A stretch of DNA of 64,000 nucleotides from SBAX01 sp964646605 (GTDB taxonomy: Bacteria; Planctomycetota; Phycisphaerae; UBA1845), in contig CAZYEX010000115.1 of the NCBI GenBank assembly GCA_964646605.1, forward strand, positions 8,442 to 72,441, read 5' to 3'. The notes under the pieces are model-generated. The model was not told where the DNA came from and did no database searches. It was given only the letters and a program-made list of their open reading frames with translations. This document shows, in pieces, positions 53,800 through 63,241 of this stretch (position 1 is its first letter; each line of letters starts with the position of its first letter). A program made the translations under genes and the position numbers.

Positions 53800-55126
53800 G
53801 TATCGCGAGTTGGAGACAGCCCGTATGAAGGACGACGAATCATAGACGTTCCCGAACATCACGGAAGAGACCGGAAGAGAGGGGGGTATCTCGTACCAAG
53901 AGGCTCAAAAGAGGGTGGGGGTCATTTTCGGGCCTGAATCCGCGCTTGGGAGTCCCGTCGTATGACGACCAAAGCCGCGCACGTCGGACGCCCTGAACGC
54001 ATCGAAGCGCACGGCGACGGCCCCGAACGGCAGCCCTGAGCGGATCGCGGAGTCCTGCGAGGCCGACATCACCGCTACGGTCCGTGTTCTAGATCGGATG
54101 ATCCGGGGTGATCGCGATGGGTGGCGGACGTACGCATAGCGCGATCCGGCGAAAGTTGTTCTTGAAAAAGCCATGCGTGCCGGCCGTGACGCGAGCGCCG
54201 TCGCAGCTCAACTCATCGACCATTTGGGCCGACGCGGGTATACAGGGTTCGGTACGCTGCTCGACGTATCGCCCTAGAGGGGGAACCCAACGACCTTCGA
54301 GCACGCGGACAGCGCGCAACTGAGACTTTGAGGAGCGCTGGGCTTGGTACAGCGAACTCAACGACCCCTCCTCCACTGCGCCAAGATCGCTCTCGTTTCG
54401 GTTCAAACAGGACAATCGCCGCGTGCCGCCGCTCCGGTCCGTCCTTTCGCTGCAGGGTTGTGCGCGAAGAGGTCCCCCGGCCGACGCGCCCTGATGCCGC
54501 GGCATCGCTTGATGAGGACGCGCAACCGTTGCTGTACCGCCGGTGCCGTAACGGACTGCCTCGTCAGCTTACAAAACCGCATCGACGCACTGCGGGGCGA
54601 AACACCAATCAGTCGTGGCTGCCCGGGCGCTTCCTGCCGAGTCGCCGTCGGGGAACAGGGTTGGTCGTTGCGATGATCGCGTCGGGCCGTTCACGTGCCC
54701 CCCCGGCATCCCGGTCGACCACCGGGAGATCGGGTTCCCACGATGTCGTATTCAGCAGGGAAGATTCCCTAGATAAACTTTGACCCGCACCCTATGGTCC
54801 GCTAAGATCGGCTAGGGAAGGCTGGGGTGTATACGAAAGCCTCGCTAGCTAGGTAAGCGCGGTTATACGGGTCGTTTTGCATGCGTTCTCGCGTTTATGA
54901 GACGGACCAGGCTGCACTTGGGTCCCGGTTGTTCTCGCCAGCTACCCTCAGTGAACGGACCATCGAGCCGACGCACCCCAAATGGACGTTGTTTACCCCG
55001 GCGACGTATCTTACCTATTTTATCGACTCGGTTTCGCGTGCGTTTTAGCCCGGCGGCGTTGCCGAGATCGGCATCGTCGCCTCGTACGGGCCGCATTCCG
55101 AAACCACGCCAAAGGGGGGAAGAGGG
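53800..55126. other. 1.3-kb gene-poor stretch after tRNA-Glu
   Basis: I find no convincing gene on either strand. Several open frames have no domain-like pattern and are Arg/Ser-rich. GC content falls near 54760-54850. The only supported element is the promoter at 54780-54808. No copy of the tRNA 3' end is seen here that would mark an integrated element. Confidence 0.6.
54780..54808 (+). promoter_or_regulatory. Strong-looking promoter before the subtilisin gene
   Basis: TTGACC (54780-54785) and TAAGAT (54803-54808) have an exact 17-base spacer. The boxes are the same as at 18793-18821. The subtilisin start is 318 bases downstream, so a long leader is implied. Confidence 0.5.
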
Positions 55127-57679
55127 ATGAATCATTACGTGGGTTGTCGGTTACGGCGCCGCCATGCCGCTGGATTGATCGAGCGCAGCCTTAGTTTCCT
55201 CAACACCGTCGGAACTATTTGCTTGGTCCTCGCGGGCTTGCACTCCTTGACCGGGTGCGGGGAGCAGCAGAGTCTCGCGGCGTTGGTCGGGCAACCCGAG
55301 ACCAACGCCAAGACGTCGTCCGGACCGACGGATCGGGCTTCCGGCGACGAGTCGGGGGCGGCCAACGAAGAGCCAATCAAGTTCGTCGATCTCGATGAGG
55401 GCGGGGCGGATTCGGCGCAGGCCGATGACGCGGGCGACGACCTGCTGGGCAAGGATACGCCGCGGGCGGTCGGCGGGCGGCTGTTGATCAAGTTCAAGGC
55501 CGGGGTCGGCGAGGCGGACAAACATCGGGTCATCCGAAACGCAAACGCCGCGATCGAACGGGAGATTCCGCAGATCGGCGTGAAGGTGTTGCGGCTACCG
55601 CTCGGCGCGAACGAGACGGCGCTGATGCATGCGTTTCGCCGGCGGGCGGACGTCGATTTTGCGGAGCCGGACTATTTGTATGAGGCGGCGCTGATCCCCA
55701 ACGACCCTTGGTACGTGGATCCGATCACACCGCAATGGCATCTTCCCAGGATCGGCGCGCCGTTGGCATGGGACATCAGCACGGGGAGCAGCAGCGTAAC
55801 GATCGCCGTGATTGACACCGGTGTTTACGGCGCCCACGTGGACCTAGCGCCGAAGATGGTAGGCGGTTGGAATTTCTTTGATGACAACTCCAACAGCAGC
55901 GACATCACGGGGCACGGAACCGCGGTCGCCGGACAGGGCGCCGCGGCAAGCAACAATGGAGTCGGCGTGGCCTCACCCGCTTGGGGCTGCAAGATCATGC
56001 CGCTCCGCGTGACGGACGCAGGCGGGATGGCCTTGGGCTCCGCCATCGCCGAGGCTCTGGTCTGGGCCGGCGACAACGGTGCGCGCATCGCCAACGTCAG
56101 CTTCGAGATGTATGACAGCGCGACGGTGACGACTGCGGCGCAGTACCTGGAATCCCGCGGCGGCGTCGCCGTCCTCAGTGCCGGAAATTCCGGGACCGTA
56201 GACCCCACGCCGGACAACCCGCATTTTCTGAAGGTCAGCGCCACGGACAAGAGCGATCTGGTACCGTCGTGGTCGGTGACGGGCGAAAGCATCGACGTCG
56301 CGGCCCCGGGAGTTGGAATTATTACCACCAACCGAAACGGGACCTACTCTTCGGGGACGGGGACTTCGGCGTCCGCCCCGATCGTGAGCGGGATCGCGGC
56401 GCTCATGATCTCGGCCAATCCGAGCCTTTCGTCCACGCAAGTGAAGGAGATTCTCGAGCAGTCCGCGGACGATCTTGGCCCGGCCGGCTGGGACCCCAAA
56501 TACGGCTGGGGGCGTGTCAACGCCGGGCGGGCGGTGCAGATGGCACGAGACTATGGCGGGACGCCAAGCGATACGACGGCGCCGACGGTGAGCTTGAGCT
56601 CGCCCGGCGGAGGGGCCGTGGTGGGGGGCACGATCAGTATCGGGGCCAACGCGGCCGACAACGTCGGTGTGGCGTCGGTCACCATGAGCGTGGACGGGGT
56701 GGACATGGGGACCGATTCGACATCACCGTTCTCGTTTGCGTGGAACACGACCACGGCGATCAACGGGGCCCACACCCTGCGGACGACGGCGCGGGACGCG
56801 GCGGGCAACTGGGCGTATGCGCAGATCAGCGTGACGGTGGACAACGCGGCGCCGAGTGTCGCCTGGAGCGCGCCCGCTTCTGGGGCCTTCGTTTCCGGAA
56901 CGGCGCCCCTCACGGCGAGCGCGAGCGACAACCTCAGCGTTGCGTCGGTGGTGTTCGCGGTCGACGGGACGACGCTGGTCACCGACGCGAGCGCGCCGTA
57001 TTCGGCGTCCTGGAACAGCGCGACAGCCTCGAACGGAGTCCATTTGCTCAGTGCCACGGCGCTGGATATGGCCGGAAACACGAGCCATGCGCAGTTGAGC
57101 GTGACCGTGGACAACGCCGCGCCGACGGTGAGTTTCGCTTCACCCCTGTCGGGAGCGACCGTGAGCGAGATGGTGTCCGTTCAGGTCAACGCCGGTGACA
57201 ACCTGGGGATCGCCTCGGTAAGCCTCAGCGTCGACGGGCTCTTGCTCGGGACGGACAGTTCCGCGCCCTACAGCCTTACTTGGGATACGACAACGGCAAG
57301 CGACGGGTCGCACACCCTGACGGCCACGGCGCGGGACCTGGCGGGCAACACCGTGAGCGTCCAAATCAACGTCACGGTCAGCAACGCGCCGCCCACGGGC
57401 ATTGACACCAACCCACCGTCCATCTCCATCCGGGCGCCCAGCGACGGCGCCGTCGTGAGCCGGACGGTCTCCGTGACCGTCAGCGCCAGCGACGACGTGG
57501 GAGTGGTGGAGGTGGGGCTGTACGTGGACGGAGTGCTGGCAGCCACCTCGATCACCCCGCCGTTCACGAACAAATGGAACCCGCGGAAGGCGGCTAAGGG
57601 GGGGCACACCCTTCGATGCACGGCCTATGACGCCGCGGGCAACGCGGGCTACTCACAGACGGTCACGGTCTACAAGTAG
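55127..57679 (+). CDS. Subtilisin-like (S8) protease lipoprotein with four Ig-like repeats
   Basis: The product has 850 residues. The lipobox (LTGC, Cys44) anchors it. Residues of about 115-185 look like the inhibitor propeptide (RLLIKFKAGVGEADKHRV). The S8 domain follows, with Asp230 (TIAVIDTGVYG), His263 (DITGHGTAVAG), oxyanion Asn354 (SAGNSG) and Ser414 (GTSASAPIVSG). From about 480 to the end there are four Ig-like repeats, each with a VSLSSPGGGAVVGGTISIGA-type start and the phrase HTLRTTARDAAGN. The repeats place the protease on a stalk. All catalytic residues are present. Confidence 0.92.
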   Translation: MNHYVGCRLRRRHAAGLIERSLSFLNTVGTICLVLAGLHSLTGCGEQQSLAALVGQPETNAKTSSGPTDRASGDESGAANEEPIKFVDLDEGGADSAQADDAGDDLLGKDTPRAVGGRLLIKFKAGVGEADKHRVIRNANAAIEREIPQIGVKVLRLPLGANETALMHAFRRRADVDFAEPDYLYEAALIPNDPWYVDPITPQWHLPRIGAPLAWDISTGSSSVTIAVIDTGVYGAHVDLAPKMVGGWNFFDDNSNSSDITGHGTAVAGQGAAASNNGVGVASPAWGCKIMPLRVTDAGGMALGSAIAEALVWAGDNGARIANVSFEMYDSATVTTAAQYLESRGGVAVLSAGNSGTVDPTPDNPHFLKVSATDKSDLVPSWSVTGESIDVAAPGVGIITTNRNGTYSSGTGTSASAPIVSGIAALMISANPSLSSTQVKEILEQSADDLGPAGWDPKYGWGRVNAGRAVQMARDYGGTPSDTTAPTVSLSSPGGGAVVGGTISIGANAADNVGVASVTMSVDGVDMGTDSTSPFSFAWNTTTAINGAHTLRTTARDAAGNWAYAQISVTVDNAAPSVAWSAPASGAFVSGTAPLTASASDNLSVASVVFAVDGTTLVTDASAPYSASWNSATASNGVHLLSATALDMAGNTSHAQLSVTVDNAAPTVSFASPLSGATVSEMVSVQVNAGDNLGIASVSLSVDGLLLGTDSSAPYSLTWDTTTASDGSHTLTATARDLAGNTVSVQINVTVSNAPPTGIDTNPPSISIRAPSDGAVVSRTVSVTVSASDDVGVVEVGLYVDGVLAATSITPPFTNKWNPRKAAKGGHTLRCTAYDAAGNAGYSQTVTVYK

Positions 57680-57713
57680 GCCGTTGGGAATGCATCGCTT
57701 CGCCAAAAAAGGG

Positions 57714-57747
57714 CCGCCCCTCGGTCGCATTCGCGACCGAGGGGCGG
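57714..57747 (-). terminator. Terminator of the HYR protein gene
   Basis: CCGCCCCTCGGTCGC-ATTC-GCGACCGAGGGGCGG is a perfect 15-bp stem. On the reverse strand it is followed by GCCCTTTTTTGG. It lies between two convergent genes and may also stop the subtilisin transcript. Confidence 0.85.
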
Positions 57748-57770
57748 GAAGCTCTCTCTCCTAGCGAAGT

Positions 57771-60700
57771 CTAGCGGATCGGGGGATGGATCTGCAGGTT
57801 TCCACCCGTCAAATAGCCCCATACTTCGTAAACGACCGCCGAAGCGGGGGCCGCCGTTGCGTGAATCCGGAGGTGATAGAAATCCGGACAAGCGCAGTCA
57901 GCCAGGAACCCGGCGGAACCGATCCGCGGACAATCTCGCCCGGCCCGCGGTTGGTTGCCGTTGTTACCCGGTTCCCCGAGGTCCTCGACGTGGACCTCGA
58001 AGTAGTGGAACGTCCCGCCGTTTCCTGGAATCGCACCCGCCAAACTTCCGTTGGGATTGCTGATGATGTTCCTGAACGACCCCGTGCCCTGGAAGTCAAT
58101 CTGCTTCGCCGGCGCGGGTCGAGCTGGATGACAGAAGCCCGGATCACTGCATTCGATGAGCGCGAGGACCGTCTCCGGCGGGGCACTGTGCGTGCCGGCG
58201 TGGAAAGTCCACTTGCCGTCGGGACCGTCATGCTGCACATGGGTCCATTCACCACTCGGTTCCGGCAGGGACGCCGTCGGGGCGCCGGCCTGACCGCCGA
58301 AGGTGTAGATGTCGGTGCCCGCCTGCTTCTTCTGCTGACCGGCAGCGCCGGAGCAGTCGTCTCTCATGACCCCGTCGAAGCAGTCGTGGCCGCCGCCGGT
58401 CATACGGCACGCCTCGCAGTTTTCTAGCGTCAACGTCTGCTCACAAGAGCCGGAGCAGTCCTTGCTGTCCGTGACCGTAACCGTGTAGGTTCCGGCCGCG
58501 CCCGTGGTAATGCATGGCGTGGTCGCCCCGGTGCTCCAGAGGAACGTGTACGGACCCGTGCCTCCGCTGGGCACGGAGCAAAACTCCGTCTGGTCCTGCA
58601 CACAGATCGACGTGTCGCCGGTGATGGTGCAGGTCGGGTTCGGGTTGACGACCAAGATCGCACAGCAAGGGACGGACTGGAACCCATCGATGTCCGTAAG
58701 TACGACGCAGAACTCTCCTCCGATTTCGGTCGGGGGGGTGACGCACTCCGTGTCAGCCGTGAATCCGCCTGGACCCGTCCAGGCGTAGGTAAACGGCGGG
58801 TAGCCCGACACGGCCGTAGCACAGAACTGTTGCGCCCCTTCGCCTCGGCAAACTCCCTGCGACGGCGGATCGACGATGCACTCGACGGTACGGTCAATGT
58901 CGTCCGCACACGTGGTCTCACAACCGTTCGCGTCCACCACGGTTACGTCAAAATGCACCGCCACGGACGCCGGTTGGACAACCGCGTACGTGACCGCGAA
59001 GGTTGCACCCGTCACGTCGCAATCGACAACGGACCAGCCTGTCCCCACGACGCCGGGCAGCGGGTCATGACAGGTGTAGGGCGACGAACCACCGCTGATG
59101 ATCCCCGATGTCTGGTGATGGGGAACATCGAGCCCGGTCACGTCGCACTCCGGGTTCGCGTTGACCGTGACATCGGTCGTGCATGGCAAAGATTCGTTGC
59201 CGCAGTCGTCGGTCGCGATGCAGGTGATGGTGACCGTCGAGCCGACCGGATAAGCGTCGGCTAGGGTCAAACCGTCACTGCGCGTGCAATCGACCGTGCA
59301 TTCCCCGCAGGTGTCGCTGCAGCCCGGCGGAGTGAAGACCACGGGGTCGCCGTAGCAGACTTCGATATCCGGCGGGCAGTCGCCCAGCACCGGCGGAGTC
59401 GTATCCACGATCTCGATCTTCTGCGTGCAGCTTGCCGTGTTCCCGCAAGTGTCGCCCGCGGTGGTGGTCGTGGTGTCCGTACCCGTGAACGTCCTCAAAA
59501 CGGTCACCTTGGGCGGCACCGCTACACCGGCCACCGCGCCGACCAGACAGTCGTCAGGGATGACCTCGCATGTAACCGAAACTGTACAAGGCCCAGTACA
59601 ATCGTCGTTACACGTGGCCTCCCCGCCGCAGTCGCAGCTCAGGTCAGCGCACAGCGGGGGAACGCACACCACTCCACACTCAAGCGTGCAATCCGCCGGA
59701 CAGGTGACCTCCGGCGGAACCGTATCGACCACGTCGATGGTCTGGCACTCCAGCCCCGATTCGTTGCCCGCACAGTCCACCGCTTTCCAGCACTTGGTCC
59801 GGCTGTAGGTCCCCGCGCAGGCGCCCGGCGTGGTCACGTCACTGACCTCCACCACATCCGGGTCCGGATCGCAAGTATCGCTTGCCGTCGGCGGCGCGAA
59901 CACCGGCACGGCCGGACACTCGATGGTGTCATCCGGCCCCGACGAACCAATCGTCGGATCGGTGGTGTCCACCACGTGGATGGTTTGGCACTTCTGGGCC
60001 GATCTGTTGCCGGAGCAGTCCTCCGCTTTCCAGCACTTCGTTCGGTCGTACGTTCCAGGGCAAGACCCTGGCGTGGTGACGTCGCTCACCTCGATTACGT
60101 CCGGACTCGGATCGCATGTATCGCCGGCGGTCGGGGGCGTGAACACCGGCGCGGCCGGACACTCGATGGTGTCATCCGGCCCCGACGAACCAATCGTCGG
60201 ATCGGTGGTGTCCACCACGTGGATGGTCTGGCACTTCTGGGCCGAGCTGTTTCCGGAGCAATCCTCCGCTTTCCAGCACTTCGTCCGGTCGTACGTTCCA
60301 GGGCAAGACCCCGGTGTGGTGACGTCGCTCACCTCGATTACGTCCGGACTCGGATCGCATGTATCGCCGGCCGTCGGGGGCGTGAACACGGGCGCGGCCG
60401 GACACTGGATCGTGCCCTCCGCACCCGGATTGCCTAGGGTCGGCACTGTGGTGTCGACCACGTGGATGGTCTGGCACTTCTGGGCCGATCTGTTTCCGGA
60501 GCAATCCTCCGCCTCCCAGCACTTCGTCCGGTCGTACACCCCAGGGCAAGACCCTGGCGTGGTGACGTCGCTCACCTCGATTACGTCCGGATTCGGATCG
60601 CATGTATCGCCGGCGGTCGGGGGCGTGAACACCGGCGCGGCCGGACACTGGATCGTGCCTTCCGCACCCGGATTGCCAAGCGTCGGAGCGGTGGTGTCCA

Positions 60701-62222
60701 CCACATGGATGGTTTGGCATGCCGACGCCGAGTCATTGCCGCAAGTGTCCACCGCGTTCCAGCACTTGGTCCGGTCATAGACCCCGGGGCAAACACCCGG
60801 CGTGGTCACGTCACTCACTTCGTTCACGTCCGGGTTCGGATCGCACGCATCGCCGGCGGTCGGGGGCGTGAACACCGGCGCGGCCGGACACTGGATCGTG
60901 CCCTCCGCCCCCGGAGTGCCAATCGTCGGATCGGTGGTGTCCTCAATCGACACCGTCTGGCAGCACCCGATGCCGTCGGGGCAATTGTCGCTCGTGATAC
61001 TCACGCATACCCCGCACGTGCCACAATTATTGTCGGCTTGAACGGACACGGAAGACCCGGTGTTCGGGCCGACGATGCTGCAACCGGTGGTCACCGTCCA
61101 GTTGTAGACGGGGTTCGTTGCCGTTCCGGTGACCGCGACCGTATAAGGATTCGTCCTTCCGGGACAGACCGGGGACGGCCCGCTCACCAGACAAGTCGGG
61201 CACGGGACGAGAATGTCCGCGCCCTTGATCTGGTTGTCTTGCGAACCGAGCGATGCGACATCCGACTGGACGCAGGCCGGGGCCGCGGTGAAGGTGCTGC
61301 CCAAGTCCTTCAGCTTGAAGTGGTACGGTCCGCCGTTGATCTGACCACTTCCCACGGTCGGACCCCAAGCAATGGCGTCGATGTTCGGATCTCCTGAAAC
61401 ACCAAGATGCCCGGCCGCCTGGATCAGAATCTGGGTCGATGACGAGGTCCAGGCGAAGATGTAGTTGATATAGGAGTCGCCGGTGTCTGCCCCGTTCGCG
61501 ACATCATGGCCGCAAAGCGTCAGGGACGCCGCCGAGATGGCTGCATTCCCGCAGATGCGAATGGTTCTGTTCCCGAAGGCGGACTCGTAGGCGTCGATCC
61601 TCGATTGCGTCGAGCCGTCCTTGCTAACAAACGGATCGTCCGGGACGGGCACGTCGACGCAGAATCCGCCTGAATCCAGGGCGCTGCAGGTGGCGCCTAA
61701 GCTAGCCGGTGGTCCGATACTCTCGTCGCACTGATCATCCAAATAGAAGGGCGAGATCGGTGCGTTGTCACCGGTCAACAGCCCGGGTGGCGGCGCGACA
61801 ATGGCGTCGGCCGCGGCCACAGCTTGCACCCACGAGGTCAGGAAGTCGTAGGCGTGAATGCCGCCCTTCGTCGCCTGGTGGCTCAAGGAGAGCGAATGGA
61901 TGTTGCCTGTCGTCGCAGCGATGTTGCTGAACACGACGCGTTGCGGGTTCGACATCCCCTCGAAGTACATGGCGTTACCCGCCTGGACAATGGAGTTGAT
62001 CCAGTGGACGTCGCCGAGACTCAACGGCGCCGGCGCATCGTCGTTCGCCGCCTGTTTGAAGTCCACGACGAGCGGCGCGGCGAGTGCGACCTTCGGCGCC
62101 CCCGCGAGGGACATGGCCACGCCGAGCAACAGCGCCCCGACGAACGTGTTTTGCTTCTCGATCCGATTCCCGCTTCTTTTCGAACTCACGGCTGGCTTTC
62201 CTTTTCTAAATAGTTCCGACAT
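57771..62222 (-). CDS. Giant exported HYR-repeat surface protein
   Basis: The product has 1483 residues from the ATG at 62222 (ATGs at 62240 and 62267 are possible). The signal peptide is FVGALLLGVAMSLAGAPKVA, cleaved near LAAP. Residues of about 25-380 are a Cys-poor N-domain of unknown fold. The middle has five near-identical 81-residue HYR-type repeats (CPAAPVFTPPTAGDTCDPSP). More Cys-rich HYR and Ig-like units follow (VTCPADCTLECGVVCVP, VTITCIATDDCGNESLPC). The last 250 residues are a separate domain (MTGGGHDCFDGVMRDDC). HYR folds act in adhesion and binding. Confidence 0.85.
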   Translation of the reverse strand: MSELFRKGKPAVSSKRSGNRIEKQNTFVGALLLGVAMSLAGAPKVALAAPLVVDFKQAANDDAPAPLSLGDVHWINSIVQAGNAMYFEGMSNPQRVVFSNIAATTGNIHSLSLSHQATKGGIHAYDFLTSWVQAVAAADAIVAPPPGLLTGDNAPISPFYLDDQCDESIGPPASLGATCSALDSGGFCVDVPVPDDPFVSKDGSTQSRIDAYESAFGNRTIRICGNAAISAASLTLCGHDVANGADTGDSYINYIFAWTSSSTQILIQAAGHLGVSGDPNIDAIAWGPTVGSGQINGGPYHFKLKDLGSTFTAAPACVQSDVASLGSQDNQIKGADILVPCPTCLVSGPSPVCPGRTNPYTVAVTGTATNPVYNWTVTTGCSIVGPNTGSSVSVQADNNCGTCGVCVSITSDNCPDGIGCCQTVSIEDTTDPTIGTPGAEGTIQCPAAPVFTPPTAGDACDPNPDVNEVSDVTTPGVCPGVYDRTKCWNAVDTCGNDSASACQTIHVVDTTAPTLGNPGAEGTIQCPAAPVFTPPTAGDTCDPNPDVIEVSDVTTPGSCPGVYDRTKCWEAEDCSGNRSAQKCQTIHVVDTTVPTLGNPGAEGTIQCPAAPVFTPPTAGDTCDPSPDVIEVSDVTTPGSCPGTYDRTKCWKAEDCSGNSSAQKCQTIHVVDTTDPTIGSSGPDDTIECPAAPVFTPPTAGDTCDPSPDVIEVSDVTTPGSCPGTYDRTKCWKAEDCSGNRSAQKCQTIHVVDTTDPTIGSSGPDDTIECPAVPVFAPPTASDTCDPDPDVVEVSDVTTPGACAGTYSRTKCWKAVDCAGNESGLECQTIDVVDTVPPEVTCPADCTLECGVVCVPPLCADLSCDCGGEATCNDDCTGPCTVSVTCEVIPDDCLVGAVAGVAVPPKVTVLRTFTGTDTTTTTAGDTCGNTASCTQKIEIVDTTPPVLGDCPPDIEVCYGDPVVFTPPGCSDTCGECTVDCTRSDGLTLADAYPVGSTVTITCIATDDCGNESLPCTTDVTVNANPECDVTGLDVPHHQTSGIISGGSSPYTCHDPLPGVVGTGWSVVDCDVTGATFAVTYAVVQPASVAVHFDVTVVDANGCETTCADDIDRTVECIVDPPSQGVCRGEGAQQFCATAVSGYPPFTYAWTGPGGFTADTECVTPPTEIGGEFCVVLTDIDGFQSVPCCAILVVNPNPTCTITGDTSICVQDQTEFCSVPSGGTGPYTFLWSTGATTPCITTGAAGTYTVTVTDSKDCSGSCEQTLTLENCEACRMTGGGHDCFDGVMRDDCSGAAGQQKKQAGTDIYTFGGQAGAPTASLPEPSGEWTHVQHDGPDGKWTFHAGTHSAPPETVLALIECSDPGFCHPARPAPAKQIDFQGTGSFRNIISNPNGSLAGAIPGNGGTFHYFEVHVEDLGEPGNNGNQPRAGRDCPRIGSAGFLADCACPDFYHLRIHATAAPASAVVYEVWGYLTGGNLQIHPPIR
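59724..60938 (-). repeat. Five tandem 243-bp repeats in the HYR protein gene
   Basis: Five in-frame units of exactly 243 bp encode near-identical 81-residue modules. Units 3 and 4, and 4 and 5, share long runs of identical bases. Each starts with Thr-Thr-x-Pro-Thr and ends with Cys-Gln-Thr-Ile-x-Val-Val-Asp. The count may vary by recombination, or be wrong in an assembly. Confidence 0.9.
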
Positions 62223-62267
62223 CCTCGCTGGGCAACCCATCGTCGCCCGGCGGTCTCTCCGCAACAA

Positions 62268-62884
62268 ACCTACCCCGTAGAGACGCTTTTGGGACTCATG
62301 GCCCGCGCGCTTCCACCTCCGAAATCGGGCTGGACGCTCAGTGACACAACGGAGTCACACCGTCAAGCCAAGCAGCTCACCCCCTACGGGTTCACCGCAG
62401 GGTCAGATGGGGTCACCGAGATGAACGGAAAGCCAACAGAGGCTTCTATCCCCGCCATCACTTGTCCGCCAGCCGCGGAGTATGAACGAATCCGGCAATG
62501 TGTACAAGGGCGCAAGCACCAGGATAAACAAAAAACCAAAGCGGTCGTGACGCCCCAACGTGCTCTACTGTCCCATAACTTTCGCCAAGGAGCCTCTCCG
62601 TGTGCCGCTCGCGTGACCTTCCCATCGCGTGGGGGTTTTTCGCTGACGCCCCGCGAAAATACCCTGCGAACAGGCGTGCCCGGCCGCACCTACGGTCTTG
62701 GGTAGAGCCGGCGGAGTTTGATCCGAGCGTGGAGCGGAAGCGACACGACCACCCCGAGCCGTCGGATTCATTCGGCGGGTGATCCGACCCGCGCCCGGCC
62801 ATGAAGTTCGGCATCCGCGGCATCCGCGTGCTCAACGGCGGCGACCTGCGGCCCATTGTCTCACCAGCGCGCCTGGGCGGTCCT
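62268..62884. other. Gene-poor stretch right of the HYR gene
   Basis: No protein-like frame stands out. Two overlapping reverse-strand frames near 62384-62982 are open and Arg/Cys-rich, without domains. GCGTGGGGGTTTTTCGCTGACGCCCCGCG (62629-62657) can fold. It may be a decayed mobile element or a structured RNA. I cannot decide which. Confidence 0.35.
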
Positions 62885-63226
62885 CTACTCACCGTCGCAC
62901 CCGGCGGTGCCTGACAACGTGCCTGAGTTCCCCTCTCCCTCCCAGGGAGAGGGGTAGGGGTGAGGGTTCTTGGGATCAGCATTCACGGTGGTTGCGCAAC
63001 TTTGTACGGCGCCCACGTCCACGTCGGCCTGGACCATGAAGTAATCGTCGCTAAATCCGTCCACGGTCGCGAAGCCGAACTGCTTGTTGAGCAACCCGCC
63101 GCTGCCCTCGATCTTCAGACTCTTGACCTCGATCGTGGCCTTGGCCGCCCCTTTGACCCGCGGAACCTGCGGATCGCGGACGTAGCCGATGCGGACCTTG
63201 AAGTTGTCGAAGGTCACCCCCGTCAA
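62885..63226 (-). pseudogene. Gene fragment with a repeat-derived tail
   Basis: From a TTG at 63226 the frame reads VTFDNFKVRIGYVRDPQVPR, GAAKATIEVKSLKIEGSGGL and LLNKQFGFATVDGFSDDYFM, all protein-like. After about residue 80 it runs into NPHPYPSPWEGEG, encoded by the repeat at 62930-62954. It lacks a good start and has lost its end, so it is best read as part of an exported protein gene broken by repeat insertion. Confidence 0.4.
62930..62968. repeat. Short palindromic repeat element
   Basis: CCCCTCTCCCT-CCC-AGGGAGAGGGG is a perfect 11-bp stem followed by TAGGGGTGAGGG. This motif is a common dispersed repeat in bacterial genomes. It sits in the 3' part of the fragment at 62885. Confidence 0.7.
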
Positions 63227-63241
63227 AGTGTCACATCGCTG

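Noticed and set aside
54328..54783. A 151-codon frame after tRNA-Glu as a gene
   Set aside because: It is Arg/Ser-rich, has no hydrophobic core or motif, and lacks a ribosome site.
53727..55126. An integrated element at tRNA-Glu
   Set aside because: No integrase gene and no second copy of the tRNA 3' end were found in the following sequence.
59724..60938. A CRISPR-like regular repeat
   Set aside because: The repeats are 243 bp, in-frame and coding, with no short repeat/spacer alternation.
62384..62982. Two overlapping reverse-strand frames with Cys-rich sequence
   Set aside because: Both frames are open over the same bases, and neither shows a domain. I list the stretch as gene-poor instead.
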